Assembly: GCA_910584905.1 (NCBI GenBank)
Contig: CAJUCQ010000070.1
Location: forward strand, 62,001-126,000
Source of the DNA: an uncultured Muribaculaceae bacterium
GTDB taxonomy: Bacteria > Bacteroidota > Bacteroidia > Bacteroidales > Muribaculaceae
Direction: 5' to 3'
Length of the DNA: 64,000 nt
The notes beneath the pieces were generated by a model. It was not told where the DNA came from. It did no database searches and saw only the letters and a program-made list of their open reading frames with translations. The position numbers were made by a program, and so were the translations under genes. This document shows, one piece after another, positions 54,494-60,940 of the stretch. Within the stretch, counting starts at the first letter, position 1. The number at the start of each line of letters is the position of its first letter.

Positions 54494-54975
54494 ACCCCCG
54501 GTGGTGGCAGCGCCTGCGCCACAGCCGCGGCTTCGGCGTGCACTCGCCCTTTGCCTTCCGTTTTATCACGGAAGTGCTGAATCCACCGCGCGGCTACAGG
54601 TATTACGCCGAAGATACGTCGCGCACCGACGACGAGCGCATTCTCGCGCGTCTGAAGGGCTTTTTTGCCCCGGCGGGGATACACTTCGCCGGGAGGCGCG
54701 CAGAAGCCTTGCGCGCAAAAGGAGAGGCCTCGACGGAGATTTCCGAAGCCGAGCTTATTGTCGTCGACCTTGCCAACGGTTGCCCCGCGGCGATTCAGGC
54801 GCGCTTGGAGCGCGGCGGCTGTGTGGTCCTTGCATTCAATCATGGACGCGGACGCAGGCTCGCTCCGCTGTTGCAGACGATGACGCGCGGCATGAGCTTC
54901 ATAAACGCATCAAGCCGCGCAGTAATTGTGGCTGACACCCGCCTACCCCGTCAGGATTTCAGAGTGCGGTGGTAA
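54475..54975 (+). CDS. Shortened methyltransferase-like protein
   Basis: A 166-residue protein starting inside the YfhO gene (19-nt overlap). The N-terminal LRHSRGFGVHSPFAFRFITEV is the conserved start of a Bacteroidota family of putative SAM-dependent O-methyltransferases. The end (VIVADTRLPRQDFRVRW) also fits that family. The glycine-rich SAM motif expected between them is missing: the sequence passes from YYAEDTSRTDDERILARLKG directly to a Rossmann-like ELIVVDLANG. It is probably catalytically dead or a decayed gene. A terminator follows 24 nt after the stop. Confidence 0.6.
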   Translation: MGREILNPRWWQRLRHSRGFGVHSPFAFRFITEVLNPPRGYRYYAEDTSRTDDERILARLKGFFAPAGIHFAGRRAEALRAKGEASTEISEAELIVVDLANGCPAAIQARLERGGCVVLAFNHGRGRRLAPLLQTMTRGMSFINASSRAVIVADTRLPRQDFRVRW

Positions 54976-54999
54976 AGCCCCCTACCCCTATAAACATCG

Positions 55000-55028
55000 A
55001 ACGCCCCCTCCTCACGGAGGGGGCGTTT
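55000..55028. terminator. Rho-independent terminator
   Basis: A perfect 12-bp stem (AACGCCCCCTCC, 55000-55011, with 55016-55027) and TCAC loop, followed on the plus strand by TTTAGTTTAT. It ends the YfhO transcript and could also end the leftward candidate transcript that begins near 55126. Confidence 0.85.
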
Positions 55029-55126
55029 AGTTTATCTAACACTAAATACCTAAAACCATTTAAAAATCCTTTTTCTTACTTGATAATCCTAAATTATAAC
55101 CTTGAATCTTAGACCTGAAAATTTTT
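55000..55126 (-). ncRNA. Candidate non-coding transcript / orphan leader A
   Basis: A minus-strand TATCTTTG at 55133-55140 should start transcription near 55126. The transcript would be ~125 nt, very AT-rich, with no plausible reading frame, and would end at the 12-bp hairpin. It resembles the long AT-rich 5' leaders of Bacteroidota susC-type operons and shares elements with candidate B (both contain GTTTTAGG and then TTAG repeats). Together with the 135 nt before its promoter it fills the gap between the YfhO unit and the DUF6377 gene. Confidence 0.4.
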
Positions 55127-55132
55127 CTGATG

Positions 55133-55140
55133 CAAAGATA
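55133..55140 (-). promoter_or_regulatory. -7 box downstream of DUF6377 regulator A
   Basis: The minus strand reads TATCTTTG followed by CATCAG. It lies 135 nt past the end of the upstream DUF6377 gene; the equivalent box near regulator B lies 136 nt past its stop. Confidence 0.5.
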
Positions 55141-55275
55141 GGATAAAAGCAAGAGCAATTCATCATAATCGAAGGCCAATATAAATATAAATGAATGCTG
55201 CAAATTCTTATAATATTGATTTTCAGCATACATATGCTCGGACACTGAGGTGGTCGATATAAATTATTGTTCAAG

Positions 55276-56862
55276 CTAAAAGCCCACTTTTTTGATATCG
55301 TCGTCGAAGGTTTCGCGGTTCTTCGCGCGATTTTTGAGCCGATTCCGATAGGTGTAAATGGTGTTAAGGCTAAGTCCGAGGAATTTTGCAAGGATGGCGC
55401 TGTCGTCAATGCCGAGCCGCATGAACGCCGCAATCCTCATCTCCGGCGTCATGCTTTCTCCGGCGGGAGGCTCGGGCAGCTGACGGTCGGGGCGAAGTAT
55501 CGAGTTGAGCTCGCGCATGAAATTGGGGTGAATGGTTCGGAATGTCGTGTCGAACGACTTGAAAAACTCATCCGTCTGCGAAGCAAGATATTTGCGGGAT
55601 TCGATTGAGTCGTAGAGGTCTATCACCTGATTTGCCTTGATTTTACGCCCCACGTAGCGGTTGAATTCCTCCAAGCGCTCGAAAAAGACCGAGCAAAGCA
55701 TGAGAATGTTCTGAATATAAAAGTCTTTGCTTTGATTGAGGTCCGTGAGGTGGCGGCGGAGGTTTTCGGACTTCCGATGGTCGCGCCGCAGAATTGCAGT
55801 CATGCCCAAGATGATAACAAGGGCCACAATCAAAATAACGACGAGACTTACAAGGAGATATGTGCGGCGTCGGTCGCGCTCTTGGAAGGAACGCGTTATA
55901 AGGGGCAAGCTTTGAGCGCTTTCGAGGACTCGGGCAGACGAGCCCGAAGCGACAGCATCGCTGAGAGCAAGCGAAAGGTATTTATAGGCGCGCTCGACGT
56001 CGCCGCGCTCGTACCACTCTTTTCCGAGACGCTGCATGGACGTCACCTCGCGATGACCGCCCTTAATGTCGTTTATAGCCGAAAGAGTTTGGTAATAAAG
56101 AAATTCTTCGCTTTTCGACGGGAATTCCGAGTAATATTTCGCAAGGATGCTCGCGCCCGAGGCATACTGGGCAAAATCATAGGTGAGATAGGGCATGGTG
56201 TCGATAAGTTCGGCAATCGCATCCGAGTTTTCGCCCGACATCTTCCAGCGATGTGCGTTGGTAAAACGATATCCGAGACCATGGGGACGGTAATATTTCA
56301 AAAGCGAGTCGATATATACTATCGTGCGGTCGACATATTTTTTGCGCGCCGTTCCCTCGGGATAAAGCGATGATATATTGGTGAATATATCGACGGCGCC
56401 TTGGAAATAATCCTTGCGGTCGAGCTTTGTCACGAGCGAATCGGGATTGATTTTCTCAAAATCGGCAATCGCCTCGAATGTAATGCCCCTGATTGGCAGA
56501 AGAGCATCGCGTCTGAGGCGCGCACGCAATAAAAGATTGCGCAAGGCGGCGTCCTTGTCGGCAATCATGTTTCCGGCCTCAAGCGCCCTTCCATACCAGA
56601 CGATGGCCGAATCGAGATTTGCCGAGTGGTAGCCTTCGGCAAGCCTGTTGTAGAGAGCTACTTTATCTTCGGGAGTGACAGTCTCGGGCACAAGAATGGT
56701 AAGGCTGTCGATGAGGCGCTCGTGGGGGGTGAAATATTTTTCCCGATTGCGGATGTAATAATCAAGCGAGTCGCAGGCTTCCTGCAAGGTGCGCGGAATG
56801 CCGGCGCAGAAGCCGTGAAGGACCACGATAACAAAAAATGAAAGGAGAGAAATGCGTTTCAT
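55276..56862 (-). CDS. DUF6377 membrane-bound transcriptional regulator A
   Basis: A 528-residue protein of the Bacteroidota DUF6377 type. It has a signal or first membrane segment (ISLLSFFVIVVLHGFCAG) and a periplasmic helical, TPR-like region (residues ~25-330, e.g. LYNRLAEGYHSANLDSAIVWYGRAL). A membrane helix (334-358) is followed by a cytoplasmic part ending in a LuxR-like helix-turn-helix (AFMRLGIDDSAILAKFLGLS, then NTIYTYRNRLKNRA). It probably senses a periplasmic ligand and controls a neighbouring target, by analogy with homologues next to sus-like operons. No susCD genes are here. Its promoter TATCTTTG lies ~50 nt upstream. Confidence 0.85.
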   Translation of the reverse strand: MKRISLLSFFVIVVLHGFCAGIPRTLQEACDSLDYYIRNREKYFTPHERLIDSLTILVPETVTPEDKVALYNRLAEGYHSANLDSAIVWYGRALEAGNMIADKDAALRNLLLRARLRRDALLPIRGITFEAIADFEKINPDSLVTKLDRKDYFQGAVDIFTNISSLYPEGTARKKYVDRTIVYIDSLLKYYRPHGLGYRFTNAHRWKMSGENSDAIAELIDTMPYLTYDFAQYASGASILAKYYSEFPSKSEEFLYYQTLSAINDIKGGHREVTSMQRLGKEWYERGDVERAYKYLSLALSDAVASGSSARVLESAQSLPLITRSFQERDRRRTYLLVSLVVILIVALVIILGMTAILRRDHRKSENLRRHLTDLNQSKDFYIQNILMLCSVFFERLEEFNRYVGRKIKANQVIDLYDSIESRKYLASQTDEFFKSFDTTFRTIHPNFMRELNSILRPDRQLPEPPAGESMTPEMRIAAFMRLGIDDSAILAKFLGLSLNTIYTYRNRLKNRAKNRETFDDDIKKVGF

Positions 56863-56912
56863 GGCAAGGCGGTGTTCTATTCAGTTGGAAAAAAGAGGGC
56901 TTTCTGACGATG

Positions 56913-56920
56913 CAAAGATA
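56913..56920 (-). promoter_or_regulatory. -7 box of DUF6377 regulator A
   Basis: The minus strand reads TATCTTTG followed by CATCGTC, giving a leader of about 44 nt before the ATG. Confidence 0.55.
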
Positions 56921-57072
56921 GCTTAAACGAGCGTTCCATCCAAATATTTCTTAGATTTTTATTTATATTTTACGGAATACAATACTTTGAATATCTGAAT
57001 ATATATCCTTATACAGACCTATATATATTCAAATTTCATCTCAATTTGTTTAGTGAACGGATGTGTATGCAG

Positions 57073-57080
57073 TAATTTTG
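57073..57080 (+). promoter_or_regulatory. -7 box of ncRNA candidate C
   Basis: TAATTTTG on the plus strand, with TTTG at 57045-57048 as a possible -33 element (24-nt spacing, slightly long). Confidence 0.5.
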
Positions 57081-57086
57081 CATCGT

Positions 57087-57247
57087 CGAGCTGAGACAAA
57101 CGGCCCCTGCGGCCTCGGCTCAAGGCTTGAGACAAACGATAGGTAAAAGAATTTTTTAAGGTTAAGATTTTAGATTGACAGTTCGCGGCGACAGCCCGCG
57201 AAGCCGACGGCCCCTCCGGGATGGAGAGGCCGTCGGCTTTGTTATTT
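57087..57247 (+). ncRNA. Candidate structured small RNA C
   Basis: A ~160-nt transcript bounded by the TAATTTTG promoter and a strong terminator, with no reading frame. It can fold: GAGCTGAG (57088-57095) pairs with CTCGGCTC through an 8-bp stem with one G-U, with GGCC/GGCC inside. TTCGCGG (57182-57188) pairs with CCGCGAA (57196-57202). An 11-mer TGAGACAAACG is repeated at 57092-57102 and 57128-57138. An AT-rich single-stranded centre precedes the terminator. It could be a regulatory sRNA or a 6S-like RNA. I could not match it to a known family. Confidence 0.5.
57203..57247 (+). terminator. Rho-independent terminator of ncRNA C
   Basis: A 10-bp stem (GCCGACGGCC, 57203-57212, with 57228-57237) is extended by CTCC/GGAG inside and followed by TTTGTTATTT. 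The T-run is on the plus strand only, so it serves a rightward transcript. Confidence 0.8.
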
Positions 57248-57275
57248 AAGATGCGTCGCGCGCAAAATCACATAT

Positions 57276-57977
57276 TCAAGCACCCTCTGAGGGCTCGGAA
57301 GAGCTGTTCAGAAGTGCAAGCATGGCATCGCGGTCGCGGATACGCAACTCGGTGTTGCTGAAATCAAGCAGTCCACGTCGCTTCATGCCCTCAAGAGCTG
57401 CGACAAAAAGCGAGCGCGGGGTATTAAAGAGCGAACACAATTCGCGCGAACGGCATGTAAGACGAATATCTTCGCCGCCTTTTTGCGTCAGGGCGGTAAT
57501 CCAGAATGCTATTCGCTCGTCGACATCCCCTGTTGTGAGCGAGAGGATTCCGACCTGCGCCTTTTGCGCATTGACCGACAGGAGGTTGAGGTAGTTGAAC
57601 ATAAACACCGTGTCGGCGTAGAGGATGCTGATGTAATCCGCTTTCGAAATCTGAAGTATGCTCGTCGGCTCTTCGGCCACAACGGTTGCGGGATGGGCCG
57701 TGACGCGGCCGAAAAGGAAATCGGGGGCGAGGACGGCAGGGGCGCGGAGAAGCTGGCTCACGGCGAAACTGCCGCTGTTGTTTACGACCGTCGAGCGCAC
57801 GGAGCCGGAAATCACAAATGTGATATGGCGGCAGGGTTCGCCGGCTCGGATTATGGTCTCCCCGGCGGGGAATTTCAGGAAATGGAACTTTGCGTTCCCG
57901 ACAATACGCGCCATAGTATCATGGCTTACCCCCTGAAAAAGAGGAAGCTCCATCAGAAGCTCGAACATACTGCTCAT
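57276..57977 (-). CDS. Crp/Fnr-family transcriptional regulator
   Basis: A 233-residue regulator. The N-terminal cyclic-nucleotide-binding-like beta-roll (FPAGETIIRAGEPCRHITFV, SGSVRSTVVNNSGSFAVSQL) is followed by the dimer helix and a C-terminal winged helix (RLTCRSRELCSLFNTPRSLF, ALEGMKRRGLLDF). There are no Fnr-type Fe-S cysteines at the N-terminus. MSSMFELLMELPLFQG was chosen as the start; the much longer frame upstream runs into the transporter gene. It starts 28 nt after the BASS transporter stop and is probably cotranscribed with it. Confidence 0.88.
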   Translation of the reverse strand: MSSMFELLMELPLFQGVSHDTMARIVGNAKFHFLKFPAGETIIRAGEPCRHITFVISGSVRSTVVNNSGSFAVSQLLRAPAVLAPDFLFGRVTAHPATVVAEEPTSILQISKADYISILYADTVFMFNYLNLLSVNAQKAQVGILSLTTGDVDERIAFWITALTQKGGEDIRLTCRSRELCSLFNTPRSLFVAALEGMKRRGLLDFSNTELRIRDRDAMLALLNSSSEPSEGA

Positions 57978-58005
57978 TTCGATATATATGTTTATGTTTA
58001 GTCTA

Positions 58006-58938
58006 TTATTTATTAACGCGCCGGCCGTCGCTAATGTTTGCGTCGGCGCGAGTCCGGAGGTAAAGCTGAATCGAATTGATGGTGTTCTGCCACACGATAT
58101 ATGCCGCCGGGCCAACCGATGCGATAGGGTTGAGATAGCTAAGCGCCATCCATATGGCAAGGATGGTGTTTTTCTGCCCGAGGCCTTGCGCACCGGCTAT
58201 TTTGTCGCCGCAGGCCGCACCGATGCGGCGCCCGAGCGCAAATTGCGCCACGCACACGGCGGCGGCGACGAGCGCGATAAGGATAATTTCGGGAATCTTC
58301 CCGGGGTCGGCCCCCATGATGTATGTGACCGAGTTGCCCACGGCCACAATCAGCGCCACAGACCAAAGATAGAACGACACGGACTGATAGGCCGCAATCC
58401 GGGCGTGGACTCGCGGGGCAAACTTATAGAGCGAAAAAGCTATAAGCAAGGGCAAAAGGATGAGCGGCGCCACTTTCGCCGCTATCGTAAGCACACCGTC
58501 GGCGAAACTCAGCTCCGGGTGTGCGCCGATAAGGGCGAAAAACGCCGGAGCGGCGAGAGCTGCGGCGATATTGCTTATAATCGAATACGTTGCGAGGCGC
58601 GCGACGTTGCCTCCAAGCATGCCTGTCACCACGGGCGCCGCCGTGGCCGTCGGGCAAAGAATGCAAATAAAAGCCGCCTGCGCAACATCGACACCGACCC
58701 CCTTCAGGGCAAACCAAGCGGCGGCCGCACCGCCAAGCTGGACAGCGAGGAGGCTCCACGACAGCCGTGTGACACGGAATTCGCCCGGCCTGACCTTGCA
58801 GAAGGCTATCAGAAGCATCGTGAATATGAGATAGGGGACTGTCGGTTGCAAAAGGCCTATCGAATGATGAAAAAGGGCTCCGGCAATCATTGCCACGGGC
58901 ATCATCCACGGTTTGAGTTTCCGTACTTCGATTTTCAT
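58006..58938 (-). CDS. Bile acid:sodium symporter (BASS) family transporter
   Basis: A 310-residue membrane protein with about nine or ten hydrophobic segments (WMMPVAMIAGALFHHSIGLL, YLIFTMLLIAFCKV). The CPTATAAPVVTGMLGGNVA segment and the late GLGQKNTILAIWMALSYLNP motif are typical of the BASS/SBF-like fold, where the crossing helices bind sodium and substrate. Bile acids are not implied: many bacterial members carry pantothenate or other organic anions. The promoter TAACTTTG lies 20 nt upstream. The Crp/Fnr gene follows. Confidence 0.82.
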   Translation of the reverse strand: MKIEVRKLKPWMMPVAMIAGALFHHSIGLLQPTVPYLIFTMLLIAFCKVRPGEFRVTRLSWSLLAVQLGGAAAAWFALKGVGVDVAQAAFICILCPTATAAPVVTGMLGGNVARLATYSIISNIAAALAAPAFFALIGAHPELSFADGVLTIAAKVAPLILLPLLIAFSLYKFAPRVHARIAAYQSVSFYLWSVALIVAVGNSVTYIMGADPGKIPEIILIALVAAAVCVAQFALGRRIGAACGDKIAGAQGLGQKNTILAIWMALSYLNPIASVGPAAYIVWQNTINSIQLYLRTRADANISDGRRVNK

Positions 58939-58958
58939 TTGCGTATATATTTGACATG

Positions 58959-58966
58959 CAAAGTTA
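58959..58966 (-). promoter_or_regulatory. -7 box of the BASS transporter gene
   Basis: The minus strand reads TAACTTTG, 20 nt upstream of the ATG. Confidence 0.55.
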
Positions 58967-58989
58967 CGAATTATTTGCCTAAAACAAGA

Positions 58990-59017
58990 CAGGACCGCTT
59001 CTCACGAAGTGATCCTG
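58990..59017. terminator. Hairpin terminator
   Basis: A 12-bp stem with one mismatch and one G-T wobble, TCAC loop (the same loop as the 55000 terminator), and T-rich flanks in both directions (GTTTTAA on plus, TCTTGTTTTA on minus). It would end leftward candidate transcript B. Confidence 0.6.
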
Positions 59018-59197
59018 CTGCGTTTTAATGACTTAAAACAATTACATAACTAACATAAAACACATTTTTCTGTTCGGACAGTCCTCCACACCGTTTCCGG
59101 GGCTGTGTCGGGGGATAGCCGTAAGAAGGTGTCTTTTTGAATACTAACAATCTATACTAACCCTAAAACTGAATTTAAGTCCTTTCGAACTTTTTCT
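58990..59197 (-). ncRNA. Candidate non-coding transcript / orphan leader B
   Basis: Starts near 59197 from a minus-strand TATTTTTG box and runs ~210 nt to the hairpin at 58990-59017. No reading frame is convincing. The first ~70 nt resemble candidate A: an AGAAAAA segment, then GTTTTAGG and TTAG repeats. Its position relative to DUF6377 regulator B mirrors that of candidate A relative to regulator A. Confidence 0.4.
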
Positions 59198-59203
59198 GTA
59201 ATG

Positions 59204-59211
59204 CAAAAATA
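59204..59211 (-). promoter_or_regulatory. -7 box downstream of DUF6377 regulator B
   Basis: The minus strand reads TATTTTTG, with a minus-strand TTG 21 nt upstream. It lies 136 nt past the end of regulator B. Confidence 0.5.
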
Positions 59212-59347
59212 CAACAATGCGACGCGGTTTTGCAAGCCATTGAGAGAGAATATAAATTTTACGAAGAAATATAAATACATAATACACTCATATTCAACAC
59301 ATAGCGACGCCGCAAAAAGTTCGTCGATATAAACGATAATCCATGTC

Positions 59348-60940
59348 CTACGACTCGATTTTAGCTACGTCAGCCTCGAAAGTGTCGCGGTTTACGGCGC
59401 GGGCTTTCAGGCGGTTGCGATAGGCATAAATCGTGTTCAGCGAATAATTCAACACCTGAGCTATCCGCGGGCTGTCTTCAATGCCGAGTCGCATGAAGGC
59501 GAGGATGCGGAGGTCAGTGTTCAGTAGTTCGCCGTCCTTGAGCACAATCTTGCAGTCCGGGCGCAAAAGAGCGTTTACATCCTCGATGAAATTGGGGTAT
59601 ATATGCAGGAAAGCATTGTCGAAGACGTCGTAGAACTCCTTGCTCTGTTCCTCGACGAATTTTCCGGATTTTGTCATTCGATAGAGGTCGTCGGCCTGCC
59701 CTGCCGCCAGTTTGCGGTTGGCAATCTTGCAGAACTGGTTAAGCTTGTCCATATAAATAGAACACAGGCTCAAGAACTGGCTTATGTACACTTCCTTTGT
59801 CTTGTTTGCACTACGGAGGGTCTGTTCGAGGCGTTTTTTCTTTGCCATCTGTATGCGCAGACGGTTAAGGACGAGCGCGAGACCGATCAGCAAGAGGATA
59901 AGGATGGCCACGACAACGAGGATGCCGCGTCGCCACTTCCGTATATCGGCCGAGTGGGTTCGTTCGATAATGGGCAAAGCGCGCGACGTGTCGATCATGC
60001 GCAGGGCGGCGCCGCACTCGACGGCGTTCTCAAGGGCGGCCGAAAGGTAGACATGAGCGCGCGCGACCTCGCCCCTGTTGCCGATTGTGGAGCCGAGTTC
60101 CTGAAGCGAAGCCACCTCGCGAGTGGCCGTGGTGACGTCGGAAAGGGCCGACACGGCCATATAGTAGAGATAGCCGTTGTCGTCGCCAGCGTCGCGGGCA
60201 AGGTGCGCGAGATGATGGGCCGCGCGCGCCTTGAGCTTGCCTGCGGAGTCGGTGTGGTCGAAGACCTCTTCAAGGAGAAGGCGGGCGCGGGCCTTGCTCC
60301 CGGTAAGGAGATAATATTCGCCGAGATTATATTTGTAGTCGGGCGAATTTTTGGGGAGAAGTTCGAGCAGATGTTGCTGATGCTCAAGCGAGAGGGCCAC
60401 ATGGAGCGAATCAATTTCGGGATAGCGCTCGTAAAAATGGCTTATATAGCTGTGCATCTGGCGTCCGGCCTCGTAGTATGAGGGCAGAAGCGCCGGCGCC
60501 ACCGAGTCGGGGTTTACGCTGTAATAATACTGCTGTGCGCGTTCGAAGAATCCGCCCAACGGCAGGAGCGCGGCTTCGCTCCACGTGAACTGGTCGCGTT
60601 CGGCCTTGGATATGGCGCGGTGGCGTCCCAGCTCGAAATAGTGGAGCGCGGAGTCGGTGTTGAACGACGTGTATTCGCGTCCGAGCCGCATGAGATGCTC
60701 GGAGGAGGGCTTTGAGAGGTCCAGCTCACGACGTAGAGAGTCGATTCGGGCCTGCTTTCTCGCCATGAAGACAGCCCTGCGGCGGATTGCGTCGTCAAGG
60801 GCGTTGAGCTCGCGTTCGAGCTCGACATCGCTGACCTGCATGTTTGCCTCGAGGTCCTGAGCGCCCGCAGAGAGCAAAATCGCAACGAGGGCCACAAGCC
60901 GCAGACGGAATTTAATGGAATAAGTCGTGTATTGCGGCAT
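59348..60940 (-). CDS. DUF6377 membrane-bound transcriptional regulator B
   Basis: A 530-residue paralogue of regulator A with the same order of parts. It has a signal peptide (LRLVALVAILLSAGAQ), a helical periplasmic sensor (HYFELGRHRAISKAERDQFT), a membrane helix (RGILVVVAILILLLIGLALV) and a C-terminal helix-turn-helix (RILAFMRLGIEDSPRIAQVL, then NTIYAYRNRLKARA). Its first 29 nt overlap the 3' end of mutL, so it is probably expressed from the mutL transcript; I see no separate promoter. The 11-mer GTCGATATAAA occurs 14 nt past its end, as it does 12 nt past regulator A. Confidence 0.85.
   Translation of the reverse strand: MPQYTTYSIKFRLRLVALVAILLSAGAQDLEANMQVSDVELERELNALDDAIRRRAVFMARKQARIDSLRRELDLSKPSSEHLMRLGREYTSFNTDSALHYFELGRHRAISKAERDQFTWSEAALLPLGGFFERAQQYYYSVNPDSVAPALLPSYYEAGRQMHSYISHFYERYPEIDSLHVALSLEHQQHLLELLPKNSPDYKYNLGEYYLLTGSKARARLLLEEVFDHTDSAGKLKARAAHHLAHLARDAGDDNGYLYYMAVSALSDVTTATREVASLQELGSTIGNRGEVARAHVYLSAALENAVECGAALRMIDTSRALPIIERTHSADIRKWRRGILVVVAILILLLIGLALVLNRLRIQMAKKKRLEQTLRSANKTKEVYISQFLSLCSIYMDKLNQFCKIANRKLAAGQADDLYRMTKSGKFVEEQSKEFYDVFDNAFLHIYPNFIEDVNALLRPDCKIVLKDGELLNTDLRILAFMRLGIEDSPRIAQVLNYSLNTIYAYRNRLKARAVNRDTFEADVAKIES

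Larger units (their letters stand above)
56863..57275. other. Intergenic region holding a leftward promoter and a rightward RNA candidate
   Basis: This 413-nt stretch holds no protein gene. It contains the DUF6377-A promoter (minus strand), an AT-rich block rich in TATATATTC-like runs (56940-57040), and a rightward promoter, structured RNA and terminator. Confidence 0.7.
58939..59347. other. Intergenic region with promoter, hairpin and RNA candidate B
   Basis: 409 nt without a protein gene. It contains the BASS promoter at 58959-58966, a hairpin at 58990-59017 and a minus-strand promoter at 59204-59211, which with the AT-rich stretch between them forms candidate transcript B. Confidence 0.7.

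Noticed and set aside
55060..55245. 61-codon minus-strand frame
   Set aside because: It spans the TATCTTTG box and AT-rich leader region, has no start signal of its own, and its composition reflects the AT-rich sequence.
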